Assembly: GCA_021811615.1 (NCBI GenBank)
Contig: JAJZNW010000088.1
Location: forward strand, 1 to 53,513
Direction of reading: 5' to 3'
Origin: Bacteroidota bacterium
Lineage (GTDB): Bacteria > Bacteroidota > Ignavibacteria > Kryptoniales > JAKASW01
DNA length: 53,513 nt
Both the position numbers and the translations under genes were made by a program. Shown here piece by piece: positions 43,843-52,113 of the stretch; within the stretch, counting starts at the first letter, position 1; every line of letters begins with the position of its first letter. Under the pieces are notes generated by a model, which made no database searches, was not told where the DNA came from, and worked only from the letters and a program-made list of their open reading frames with translations.

Positions 43843-45723
43843 TCAGTTCGAGACATACGTAGTAATGCTCGATGCTCCAAGTTCCGCTGTGAAGGCGCCG
43901 TTTGAAACCGGCACAATATTCCCCTCGAGCCGGTTTTGAGTACCGCTGGTAACGTAGGGTGTGAATGAAGCGACGCCGGAATTCTTCAGGCTAAAGGGTT
44001 GAAGTGTAGGATACGAATTCATGTTCACCACCACGATGACAGTCTTTCCGTTCCCCGTATAAGCCGTAAGGTAAACGTTCGGCTGAGGATTCTCCGTCGC
44101 GTACACCCTGTAATAACCCGGCCGAACGAACCTGGCATACTGAGAGATGACATAACCTCTCTTGGTAATCTGGCCACTTTGGTCCAGCGGGCCGTAGGAA
44201 ACCAGGGTCCACCAGTACACATATGCGCTCATATCGTCGTACATGCAGTCGTTGATTTGCTTTCCGGTTCCCAAATCGCCCGACCAAGATGTGTTTTCAT
44301 TCAGTATCTCCGTCATCCACACCTGTTTTCCTTTGCTCAGCGCAAGTGAATAGACGAACGGGCTTAAGTTGGTTGTGAGGTTTGGGCCGTAAAGATGACC
44401 ACCAACGAACGCGGTATGGGCGCATGCGACGGAATCCTCGAGAGTCGGGTCGGTGTAGGCCGTATTGTAGTTCTCGGATTCCGCCATGAAGACGGGAACG
44501 CCGACCTCGGGCGCATAGTATTTCATGAACCTGAGAATATCCGACGGCGTCCAGAAGCACGATTCGTAAGTGACAACGGCATCCGGTTCGTTCTGTACGG
44601 AGATCGCGTAGATATTTACACCGCCGGCAGCCATAGTATCGGCGAACGCCTTCAAGTGCGCCGCATAGGCGGCATACTCGTTGGTATCCAGGTAGCCTCC
44701 GGCTATGCTGTCGTTGGTCTTCATCCAGTACGGAGGCGTCCACGGGCTGGCGATAATTTTTGTGCCGTAGGATTGGGCCTGCTTCGCGGATGGAATACTC
44801 GCGCTGAAGTCCATGGAATCGGGTGCGATACGCAGCCGCATTATCGAGAATCCGAGGTCGCCGGCGGCGGTGTCATACACTGTCGCGACTTCGGCGGGCG
44901 TCAGGTTTCCCACGTCCCAATTCACGGTGTTTGCAGATCCGAACCCCTCTATGAGCTGCTGCGTGCTGTCAGAGTATATTGTCGCCTGCTTCAATGCTAC
45001 CGTAGTGAAACCCAAAGCAGTATCGCTGTTCACCCTGATCGAGCTGAAGTCCGCGGGGACTATTAAAGGGTAAGTGCTGTCGGCGTTTGTTATCATCACG
45101 GTAAAATCCTCCCCAAAAGCGGAGACATCCTTCACGAAGCTTGTCGGGGATGCGGCGGATGGGATGATTCCGCTCAAGGAGACGGGTGCATTCCGCGCGC
45201 CGAAGCCGAAAAGCATTTTCCTCGTGAAGGAACGGCCGTTAGCCTCAAGCCGGTAGAAATAGACTCCAGGCGCTACGCGACTCCCGAAATTGTCTCTACC
45301 GTTCCATATCACTCCGTGAACACCGGGACTCTGAATTCCCATGGAGTAGCTTCTCACCACCTGTCCAAGTACGTTGTATATGGTCACCTTCGTCGCGGAG
45401 TTCTTCGCGAGATCGTATGAGATCGCCGTCTTCGACGCGAACGGGTTCGGATAGTTCTGCTCGAGCTTGAAGCTCACAGGAGTCTCGCCGGTCGACTTTA
45501 TCCCGGTTATAGATCCGATGTTGAACACACCGTTGGAATCGGTGACTGCGGTATAGCTTATCGAGCTGTTTGTGTTATCCATGAATGTGACGGATGCATT
45601 CCGGACAGGAGTTCCGGATGCGGTGATCGTGCCCGTGACGGAATACATTTGTCCGTAAGAGCGGGCCGGAAGTGCGGCAATTGTAAGTATAATCGGCAAG
45701 ACAAATACCCAGATGTTCTTCAT
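43843..45723 (-). CDS. GH30 glucuronoxylanase-like enzyme with internal sorting-type module (copy 1)
   Basis: A 626-residue secreted protein starting at the ATG that opens a signal peptide ending RSYGQ. Residues 27-75 are a carboxypeptidase-regulatory-like domain (VTGTITASGTPVRNASVTF). Residues ~85-175 are a module otherwise found only at protein ends in this window: LEQNYPNPFASKTAISYDL, YNVLGQVV and GVYFYRLEANG, followed by RKMLFGFG. A linker leads to the GH30 barrel from ~255 (LIEGFGSANTVNWD) with SVQNEPD (acid/base Glu379) and VWMTEILNE (nucleophile Glu472), ending in a beta-sandwich. GH30 subfamily 8 members cut glucuronoxylan at methylglucuronic acid branches. With no C-terminal sorting domain, the usual T9SS route is in doubt. 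92 bases downstream of its paralogue. Confidence 0.88.
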   Translation of the reverse strand: MKNIWVFVLPIILTIAALPARSYGQMYSVTGTITASGTPVRNASVTFMDNTNSSISYTAVTDSNGVFNIGSITGIKSTGETPVSFKLEQNYPNPFASKTAISYDLAKNSATKVTIYNVLGQVVRSYSMGIQSPGVHGVIWNGRDNFGSRVAPGVYFYRLEANGRSFTRKMLFGFGARNAPVSLSGIIPSAASPTSFVKDVSAFGEDFTVMITNADSTYPLIVPADFSSIRVNSDTALGFTTVALKQATIYSDSTQQLIEGFGSANTVNWDVGNLTPAEVATVYDTAAGDLGFSIMRLRIAPDSMDFSASIPSAKQAQSYGTKIIASPWTPPYWMKTNDSIAGGYLDTNEYAAYAAHLKAFADTMAAGGVNIYAISVQNEPDAVVTYESCFWTPSDILRFMKYYAPEVGVPVFMAESENYNTAYTDPTLEDSVACAHTAFVGGHLYGPNLTTNLSPFVYSLALSKGKQVWMTEILNENTSWSGDLGTGKQINDCMYDDMSAYVYWWTLVSYGPLDQSGQITKRGYVISQYARFVRPGYYRVYATENPQPNVYLTAYTGNGKTVIVVVNMNSYPTLQPFSLKNSGVASFTPYVTSGTQNRLEGNIVPVSNGAFTAELGASSITTYVSN

Positions 45724-45763
45724 GATCTCATCCCCATTTTTAAACGACAGTCTAATTCTGTGA

Positions 45764-45795
45764 AGAGGCCGCCCGGCCGAATACCGGGCGGCTCT
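45764..45795. terminator. Strong hairpin between the two GH30 genes
   Basis: GAGGCCGCCCGG and CCGGGCGGCTCT pair over 11-12 bases around a CCGAATA loop. It lies 20 bases past the stop of the upstream GH30 gene (45816) and 40 bases before the next start. The T-run (TCTTTTC) follows on the plus strand, so on the minus strand it more likely acts as a partial terminator or RNA-stability element. Confidence 0.55.
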
Positions 45796-45815
45796 TTTCA
45801 ATTAAATCGCATCCC

Positions 45816-47756
45816 TCAATTGGATACGAACGTTGTAACGCTCGACGGAGCAAGGTTAGCAGTAAATTTGCCGTTCGATACCGTCACGCTGCCCTGCTGT
45901 TGACAATTCAGAGAGGCCGACGTGATATAAGGAGTAAACGACGTGACTTTGGAATTGGTCAACGTTATCGGTTGAACGGTAGAGATTGTACCCATGTTGA
46001 GAATGACCATTACGGTTTTGCCGTTTCCTTCGTAGGCGGTCACGTAGACATTCTGCTGGGGGTTGTACGGCGCGAACACGCGGTGGTAACCGGGGCGAAT
46101 AAACCTGGCGAATTGGGACATGACATAACCTTTCTTCGTCACCTGTCCGGCCACCGTCCCATAATTTCCGTCTCCTATCATCGAATAGTATCTGGGCAAC
46201 TGCCAGGTTATGTACGCGCTCATGTTGTAGTTCATACAATCGCTGATGGTCTTTGCAGTCGCCATGCCGCCGACCCAACCCGTATCGACGCTTGATATGG
46301 GGGGTGGATTGGGGGTATCGATCAGGAATTCGGTCATCCACAATTGTTTTCCCTTCTGGAGGGCAAGCGGGTACTGCACTGAAGACGATACGTCGCCTTT
46401 GCTGTCGACGTCTCCGTAAATATGCCCGCCTACGAAAGCGGTATGCGCACAGGCAACCGAATCGTTCAAAGTCGGATCTGAAAATGTATGATTGTAACTC
46501 TCGGACTCCGGCATGAAGACGGGCACCCCCACCGCGGGGGCATAGTACTTCATGAAGTCGAGATAATTCGTCGGGCTCCAGTAGCACGATTGATAGCCAA
46601 CGCTGGCATCGGGTTCGTTCTGGACAGAGACGGCGTATACAGGCGCGCCGTGACTCGCCATCGTATCGGCGAAAGCTTTCAGATGCTGCGCGTAGGCGGC
46701 GAAGTCGTTCGTATCGATCGAGCCTCCGCTGGTGCTGTTGTTAGACTTCATCCAGGCCGGAGGGGTCCACGGGGTGGCAATGACTTTCGCGCCGAGCGAT
46801 TCGGCGATCTTTGCATCCTGGACGTCCTGAACGAACTGCGTGGAGTCGGGCGGAATCGAGACACGCATTATCGTCAGCCCGATATCGCCTGCAACGCTGT
46901 CGAAAGCCGTTTGGATTTGGGTTGAGGTCATGGCCGGGTAGAAGATCTGGGCATTCGCGCCGCCGAAACCTTCGATTACTTGAAGGAGGCTGTCGGGATA
47001 TACGGTTGCCGGGTTAAGCCCGACCAAACTGAAACCGAAGCTTGTGTCGCTCTTGACCATGACGTACATGAATTGCTGCGGCACAATGAGCGGATAAGTG
47101 CTGTCGGTATTCGCGATCTCTACCGTAAACGACTCTCCCTGAGCGTCGACCAGGTTTGCGCTTCCCGCCTGCGATGCAGATGAAGGGATCAGGCCGCTCA
47201 AAGAGACGGGCGCGTTAGCCGCGCCGAACCCGAACAGCATTTTCCTCGTCACCGATTGTCCATCCGCCTGCAGTCTGTAGAAGTAGACCCCGGGCGCTAC
47301 CCGGCTACCGATATTGTCGCGGCCGTTCCATATCACTCCGTGTACTCCGGAACCCTGGTATCCAATCGCGTACCTTCTCACCACCTGACCGAGGACGTTG
47401 TAAATCGTGACCTTCACGTCAGAGTTTTTAGCAAGATCGTACGAGATCGCCGTCTTCGAGGCAAACGGGTTGGGATAATTCTGCTCGAGCTTGAAGCTTA
47501 CAGGAGTCTGGCCGTTCGACTTTATCCCGGTTATCGATCCGATGTTGAAGACACCGTTGGAATCGGTGACTGCGGTGTAACTTATGGAGCTGTTGGTATT
47601 GTCGAGGAAGGTAACCGACGCATAACGCACGGCCGTTCCCGATGCCGTTAACGTGCCCTCGACAGAATACTGCTGGGCGAAGGCCGACGTTGAAAAGGAT
47701 GTGGCTACAAAGAAAGCCAGCAGAATGAATCCCCTGATTTTCATAGAAACTATCAT
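45816..47756 (-). CDS. GH30 glucuronoxylanase-like enzyme with internal sorting-type module (copy 2)
   Basis: A 646-residue paralogue of the next gene with the same order: signal peptide ending SAFAQ, regulatory-like domain (~29-78), internal sorting-type module (~88-178, NYPNPFASKTAISYDL, GVYFYRLQADG), linker and GH30 barrel from ~258 (VIEGFGGANAQIFYP). Catalytic acids are Glu381 (SVQNEPD) and Glu476 (LWMTEFLI). By eye the first 180 residues match copy 1 at about five of six positions, the catalytic part at about three of five. The start at 47756 has AAGGAAG five bases upstream; an ATG 12 bases later is possible. Lies 38 bases after the GH10 gene. Substrate inferred as glucuronoxylan. Confidence 0.88.
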   Translation of the reverse strand: MIVSMKIRGFILLAFFVATSFSTSAFAQQYSVEGTLTASGTAVRYASVTFLDNTNSSISYTAVTDSNGVFNIGSITGIKSNGQTPVSFKLEQNYPNPFASKTAISYDLAKNSDVKVTIYNVLGQVVRRYAIGYQGSGVHGVIWNGRDNIGSRVAPGVYFYRLQADGQSVTRKMLFGFGAANAPVSLSGLIPSSASQAGSANLVDAQGESFTVEIANTDSTYPLIVPQQFMYVMVKSDTSFGFSLVGLNPATVYPDSLLQVIEGFGGANAQIFYPAMTSTQIQTAFDSVAGDIGLTIMRVSIPPDSTQFVQDVQDAKIAESLGAKVIATPWTPPAWMKSNNSTSGGSIDTNDFAAYAQHLKAFADTMASHGAPVYAVSVQNEPDASVGYQSCYWSPTNYLDFMKYYAPAVGVPVFMPESESYNHTFSDPTLNDSVACAHTAFVGGHIYGDVDSKGDVSSSVQYPLALQKGKQLWMTEFLIDTPNPPPISSVDTGWVGGMATAKTISDCMNYNMSAYITWQLPRYYSMIGDGNYGTVAGQVTKKGYVMSQFARFIRPGYHRVFAPYNPQQNVYVTAYEGNGKTVMVILNMGTISTVQPITLTNSKVTSFTPYITSASLNCQQQGSVTVSNGKFTANLAPSSVTTFVSN

Positions 47757-47794
47757 ATTCTTCCTTTCGTGGTACTATCTGTTATCATTTGAGA

Positions 47795-49372
47795 TTACTT
47801 AATGAGCATGAATTTCTTAACGGCCGAGAACGATCCGGCGGTCAGACGATAGAAGTAGACACCGCTCGGGAGGTCGTTGCCGTTGAACGTGGCCGTATAA
47901 TTGCCCGGTTGCTCCTCTCCTGAAAAGAGGGTGGCCACTTTTTCGCCCAGGACGTTATACACATCTAGAGACACGAAGCTCCTCCTGGCAATGGAGTACC
48001 CGATCTGTGTCGTCGGGTTGAACGGGTTCGGATAGTTCTGCGACAGCGAGAACCCGCTCGGGATGACGCGTCCGTCTTCGATCGCAGTGATCGTGCTGCC
48101 GGTGGTGAAGCTGCCGGTATCCGAATAGGTTCCGGTGTCCGTCGTGTTCATCGCGAGAACGTGCCAGTAATATTTCGAGTCGGCTGTCAGCGGGCTGAGC
48201 CTCAGTGATGTGTCGGAAACTGTCGTATCGGTAACGATGTCGGAGAAAGTGCTGTCGGTTCCGACCTGAACACGGTAGACGGTCGCGGCAATTGAAGGCG
48301 CCCAGGTGAGGAGCGGATTCCGGGACACGCCTGTCGAATCGACGGGAGAATCGAGCGTGGTCACCAGGTAGTTCTGGAAATACTGGACGAGCCACTGCAT
48401 CGCCGGACGCTCGGCATTCCGATCGGTTATCAGATAAGTGTACGGAATCCATGTATAGTTTTGCTGGTACCCCCAGAGCGTTACTCCCTTGACGTCGGGG
48501 AACTGGTAAAGGACCGGGAAAATGGTCTGGTACTCCTGCAGCTGGGCGGCGTCGCTTTGTTCATTTATGTCCAGTTCGGAAATATAGATCGGAAGTCCCG
48601 TCGTGGCGAGGCTGTCGAGATTCGCCTCCATCACGCTGACGGGCGTTCCGACGACGGAAAAAGTGTGCGCCTGCACCCCGATGCCGTCGATGAGTCCTCT
48701 CTCCTTGAGCAGATCGATTATCTTGATATACTCCGCGGTGGTAGAGCTGCTGTTGATCACGCCGTATTCGTTCAGAAGTAGCTTGGTGGTCGGCGGGAAA
48801 GCGGCTTTTGCGAGCTCGAAGGCTTTGATGACCCAATCCCATCCGGTTTTGCCCGCACCGCCGAGGGCCTGGATATAGTCGGCCCTTGCGGGACTACCTC
48901 CGCCGTCGGGCGGGGTGTGGATGGGCTCGTTCACAACATCGCACAGTGCGGACTTCGGGTACCTATGTCCGCACGAATCTATCCAGGCCTGTATCGCACG
49001 GTATTGCTGGGCGGAGTCGAGAACTCCCTTCATCATGAAGTTTGGTTGCTGCGCTCCCCAGATAAGGTTGTGATACTTGAACGGGAAGTTGTGTGAGATT
49101 GCGTAGTTGTAGATCGCATCGAGTTGTGACCAGTTGAAAGAGCTAGTGTCAGTACCCTGTACGCTTCCCCATTTGCCGGCGTTCTCCGGGGTGACCTGGT
49201 TCCAGAAAAGCGGGAAGTCCGACGGAATGTTGTAAGCGTCCATGATGTTTCCCAGGAATTTACTCCTCCCTGCAGCCAACTGTGCGAACGACATAGACGG
49301 CAGCAGGAAAGCAGAGAGCAGAAATATGAACGATGAGATGAACAGGTAGAATTTCCCTGACTTGAATGACAT
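47795..49372 (-). CDS. GH10 endo-1,4-beta-xylanase with fibronectin-III domain, T9SS-sorted
   Basis: A 525-residue surface xylanase with signal peptide ending SMSFAQ. GH10 barrel at about residues 32-345 with TPENAGKWG, YHNLIWGAQQPNF, VVNEPI (acid/base Glu149) and YISELD (nucleophile Glu266). A fibronectin-III-like domain covers about 350-430 (PLLTWAPSIAATVYRVQVG, SKYYWHVLAMN) and a sorting domain ([14 protein letters not shown]) ends the chain. It starts backbone cleavage of xylan outside the cell. It lies 37 bases after the SDR gene and 38 before the GH30 gene, inside one apparent operon. The paralogue at 30894-31880 lacks the last two domains. Confidence 0.95.
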   Translation of the reverse strand: MSFKSGKFYLFISSFIFLLSAFLLPSMSFAQLAAGRSKFLGNIMDAYNIPSDFPLFWNQVTPENAGKWGSVQGTDTSSFNWSQLDAIYNYAISHNFPFKYHNLIWGAQQPNFMMKGVLDSAQQYRAIQAWIDSCGHRYPKSALCDVVNEPIHTPPDGGGSPARADYIQALGGAGKTGWDWVIKAFELAKAAFPPTTKLLLNEYGVINSSSTTAEYIKIIDLLKERGLIDGIGVQAHTFSVVGTPVSVMEANLDSLATTGLPIYISELDINEQSDAAQLQEYQTIFPVLYQFPDVKGVTLWGYQQNYTWIPYTYLITDRNAERPAMQWLVQYFQNYLVTTLDSPVDSTGVSRNPLLTWAPSIAATVYRVQVGTDSTFSDIVTDTTVSDTSLRLSPLTADSKYYWHVLAMNTTDTGTYSDTGSFTTGSTITAIEDGRVIPSGFSLSQNYPNPFNPTTQIGYSIARRSFVSLDVYNVLGEKVATLFSGEEQPGNYTATFNGNDLPSGVYFYRLTAGSFSAVKKFMLIK

Positions 49373-49409
49373 GATGGTTCTCCTTGAAAATGTGCTGATG
49401 TATTTCGTT

Positions 49410-50198
49410 TCAGAATCCTATTGAGTTTCCCCCGTCAACCGGCAACACCACCCCCGTAATGAACTTAGATTGCCCGGAGCCGAGGAACAGAGCTGCGTTG
49501 GCCACGTCGGCGGGATCTCCGAGTTTCCCCATCGGCGTACGAGACAGGACCTTCTGTTTTCTTTCTTTATCGTTATCAAGCGCTTTTGCGGACATGTCTG
49601 TCGCTATGAAACCGGGTGCGATACAATTGACCCTCACGCCTCGCGGCGACCATTCGACGGCGAGCTCCCTCGTCATACCTTCGATTGCAGATTTCGATGC
49701 CGTATAGGCAACGACCTTCGGAATGCCATATTGTGAAGCCATCGAGCTTATCATGATAATGCTGCCGGTTCCGCGCCTGACCATCGATTTTGCAACTTCT
49801 CTCGACAGTGCGAAGACAGCGGTCTGGTTTGTCCTGACAATTGATTCGAACTCGTTGTCGGAAACCTCGAGCGCATCTTTCTTCAAGTTGATGCCGGCGT
49901 TGTTCACGAGAATGTCGATTTCGCCGACCTCCTTTTCTATTGTTTCCACAAGCTCGGGCAATTTCCGGAGATCGCCGAGATCGAATGCATAGGCAGATAG
50001 GTTTTCTCCCAAATTCCCCGCAACTGAATCGAGCTTCGTTTTGTCCCTGCCGACGATGACCACCTGCGAGTCGTTCGCGGCAAACGCCGACGAGATGGCG
50101 AGACCTATTCCGCCCGCGCCGCCGGTTACAAGTACGACTTTGTCTCTGAGATCTCCATATGTACAAGGTTCCGATATATCATTTGGATTGTGCTTCAT
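49410..50198 (-). CDS. Short-chain dehydrogenase/reductase
   Basis: A 262-residue cytoplasmic oxidoreductase. The start at 50198 has AAGGA five bases upstream and overlaps the GH43 gene by 20 bases. The longer frame that continues through that gene is not used. Classical SDR motifs: VTGGAGGIG (nucleotide binding), NNAG, catalytic Ser in IISSM-like ISSMAS, YTASK with Tyr and Lys, and the C-terminal PVDGG. It resembles gluconate/deoxygluconate dehydrogenases, which oxidise or reduce sugar acids. In this operon it could handle a xylan-derived sugar or uronic acid such as released glucuronate, but the substrate is not readable from sequence. Confidence 0.88.
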   Translation of the reverse strand: MKHNPNDISEPCTYGDLRDKVVLVTGGAGGIGLAISSAFAANDSQVVIVGRDKTKLDSVAGNLGENLSAYAFDLGDLRKLPELVETIEKEVGEIDILVNNAGINLKKDALEVSDNEFESIVRTNQTAVFALSREVAKSMVRRGTGSIIMISSMASQYGIPKVVAYTASKSAIEGMTRELAVEWSPRGVRVNCIAPGFIATDMSAKALDNDKERKQKVLSRTPMGKLGDPADVANAALFLGSGQSKFITGVVLPVDGGNSIGF

Positions 50199-51900
50199 TG
50201 TTTCCTTTATATTTAAACCAATCAAAATAAACCGAGTTTCCCGAAGGCTTGCCGAGAGAAGTGGCATAGAGAGCGTAGAAGCAACCGACAAAACCGCCTG
50301 CGACTTTCGTGCTGAGGAAACTCGCATCGAGGCCGTCTTCCAGCACCTCCCAGTCGCCCGGAGAAGTGCAGTATAGAAAAGAGTAGCTGCTTCCATGCGA
50401 TTCAATCTCAAGATCGATCGGGCCGCCGGCAGGATTTCCGTCGAGCCCTCGCGACGCGACCAACTCCATTCCGTTGCCGGGACGTTCCGTATCGGTCGAA
50501 CTGTAAAGTTCGATGACAGGATGTCCGTCATTCATCGACTTGCACAGATAGTAGAAGTGCGTCTCGTTCTGAAAGACGATGAGTCCGGCCTTCTCGTTTT
50601 CGGCGTGCGGGGTAAACTCCATCGCGGTGCTCGCAGAACTGTATGCATCCTGCTGCCGCCGCCCGATGAAGCCCGGGTTCATCTTTCCGGAAACCGTTTC
50701 GGGCCTAAGCTTCATTTCGAGCCACCCCGGCTTTTCCGTCAGACCATACCATTTCTCATGCGGCGCGCGGAGAAACTCCCAATTGAGATTGAGCGACCTC
50801 GAGTCGAAATTGTCGGTATACTCTATGTCTCCGCTATACCGGAGTTCTCCCTTCGCCCCTGCGGGAGGGAGCGGATAGGGATAGTGGTGCGCAACTTCCT
50901 GACCGTGGGGGATTATCTCCGGCCAGCCGTCTTTCCATGTCACCGGCGCGAGAAACGTCTCCCTGCCGGTGTTGTAATAATCTTTCTCATAAGGCGGATA
51001 AGGCTGACACCCGAGAAAGACCGACCACCACGTCCCTTCCTGGGTCTCGACGAAGTCGGCGTGGCCGGTGCAGGTTATTGGGTCATTACGATCTGGACTG
51101 AGATCTCTTTGAGTAAGTATCGGGTTTCCATCGAAAGATTCGTACGGCCCCCAGACGTCCTTGCTCCTGAAGACGACCTCGGAATGATTCTCGGCAGTTC
51201 CACCCTGAGCGCAGATGAGGTAATAATAGCCGTCCACTTTGAATATGTGTGGACCTTCGATCCAGATGGGTTTCTCCTTGATGTCGGTTCCGCCGTTGAC
51301 GAGAATCTTCTCATCGTTCCCGACGCGAAGTCGTTCGGTATCGAAGCTGCACATCCTGATTGTACGCTGCCCCTGATAGAGCGGCTTACCTTCGGGCGGG
51401 ACGCTGTTGTGGACGAGATAGGCTTTGCCGTCGGAGTCGAAGAAGAGTGACGGATCGATTCCGCTTACCTGGGGAAGCCAGACCGGTTTGGACCACGGGC
51501 CTGCGGGATCCTTTGCGGTGCAGACGAAGTTGCCGCCGGCATCGACGAACGTGCAGGTAACGTAGAATGTTCCATTATGATACCTTATCGCAGGCGCGAA
51601 AATTCCGCGCGATACTCCGAGACTGTCGTAGTTGAGCTGGTCGGGCCTGTCGATGACGTATCCGATCAGCTTCCAGTTCACCAGATCCCTGCTGTGAAAG
51701 ACCGGTATGCCGGGAAAGTATGCAAATGTCGAATTAACGAGGTAATAGTTATCGCCTACCCTGCATATGCTAGGGTCAGGATGAAAACCTGCGAGTATCG
51801 GATTTGTAAATTCCATTTTACTTCCTGCGAGTGCTACGTTGCAGAAATTGCTGGTTAAGACCGCCAAGACAACTAACAATAAAATTCCTGAGTTCCTCAT
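50179..51900 (-). CDS. GH43 beta-xylosidase / alpha-L-arabinofuranosidase
   Basis: A 573-residue enzyme with a signal peptide (LLLVVLAVLTSNFCNVALAG). The propeller shows the GH43 acids: GFHPDPSI with base Asp42, GIDPSLFF with Asp149 and WIEGPHIF with acid Glu215. FGVNSTFAYFPG-type text (VNSTFAYFPGIPVFHSRDL) is typical of the two-domain xylosidase group. A concanavalin-like C-terminal domain follows (about 370-570: DNFDSRSLNLNWEFLR, KAGLIVFQNETHFYYL). It trims xylose or arabinose from short xylo-oligosaccharides. No sorting domain, thus periplasmic. It is the first gene of the SDR-GH10-GH30 operon, with 213 bases upstream. Confidence 0.92.
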   Translation of the reverse strand: MRNSGILLLVVLAVLTSNFCNVALAGSKMEFTNPILAGFHPDPSICRVGDNYYLVNSTFAYFPGIPVFHSRDLVNWKLIGYVIDRPDQLNYDSLGVSRGIFAPAIRYHNGTFYVTCTFVDAGGNFVCTAKDPAGPWSKPVWLPQVSGIDPSLFFDSDGKAYLVHNSVPPEGKPLYQGQRTIRMCSFDTERLRVGNDEKILVNGGTDIKEKPIWIEGPHIFKVDGYYYLICAQGGTAENHSEVVFRSKDVWGPYESFDGNPILTQRDLSPDRNDPITCTGHADFVETQEGTWWSVFLGCQPYPPYEKDYYNTGRETFLAPVTWKDGWPEIIPHGQEVAHHYPYPLPPAGAKGELRYSGDIEYTDNFDSRSLNLNWEFLRAPHEKWYGLTEKPGWLEMKLRPETVSGKMNPGFIGRRQQDAYSSASTAMEFTPHAENEKAGLIVFQNETHFYYLCKSMNDGHPVIELYSSTDTERPGNGMELVASRGLDGNPAGGPIDLEIESHGSSYSFLYCTSPGDWEVLEDGLDASFLSTKVAGGFVGCFYALYATSLGKPSGNSVYFDWFKYKGNNEAQSK

Positions 51901-52064
51901 GATTCCCTTCCGGGTCAGGTTGAGACATCGGACTCCTCAAAGAGCCCTTCGCACCAACTCCAAACAAACGTTAATCTCCTACCAAGCGAAGAGAAGATCT
52001 TTGGGATGTTCGGGAGTCTGATCCTGACAAATTGGACCCGCTTAATCTCTTAGTAAAAGACCCT

Positions 52065-52091
52065 CCCGGCCCTGCCTGAGGCAGAGCCGGG
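52065..52091 (-). terminator. Terminator after the surface protein at the window edge
   Basis: CCCGGC-C-CTGCC-TGA-GGCAG-A-GCCGGG forms an 11-base-pair stem with one mismatch, 23 bases past the stop at 52114. On the minus strand it is followed by AGGGTCTTTTAC, a short U-run, so intrinsic termination is likely and the GH43 operon starts afresh downstream. Confidence 0.7.
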
Positions 52092-52113
52092 ACGATTGAA
52101 AATCAGAGGATCA

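Noticed and set aside
49410-50531. Longer start for the SDR gene
   Set aside because: The extra 111 residues are the GH43 coding region read in another frame. The internal ATG at 50198 has a good ribosome site and gives the usual SDR length.
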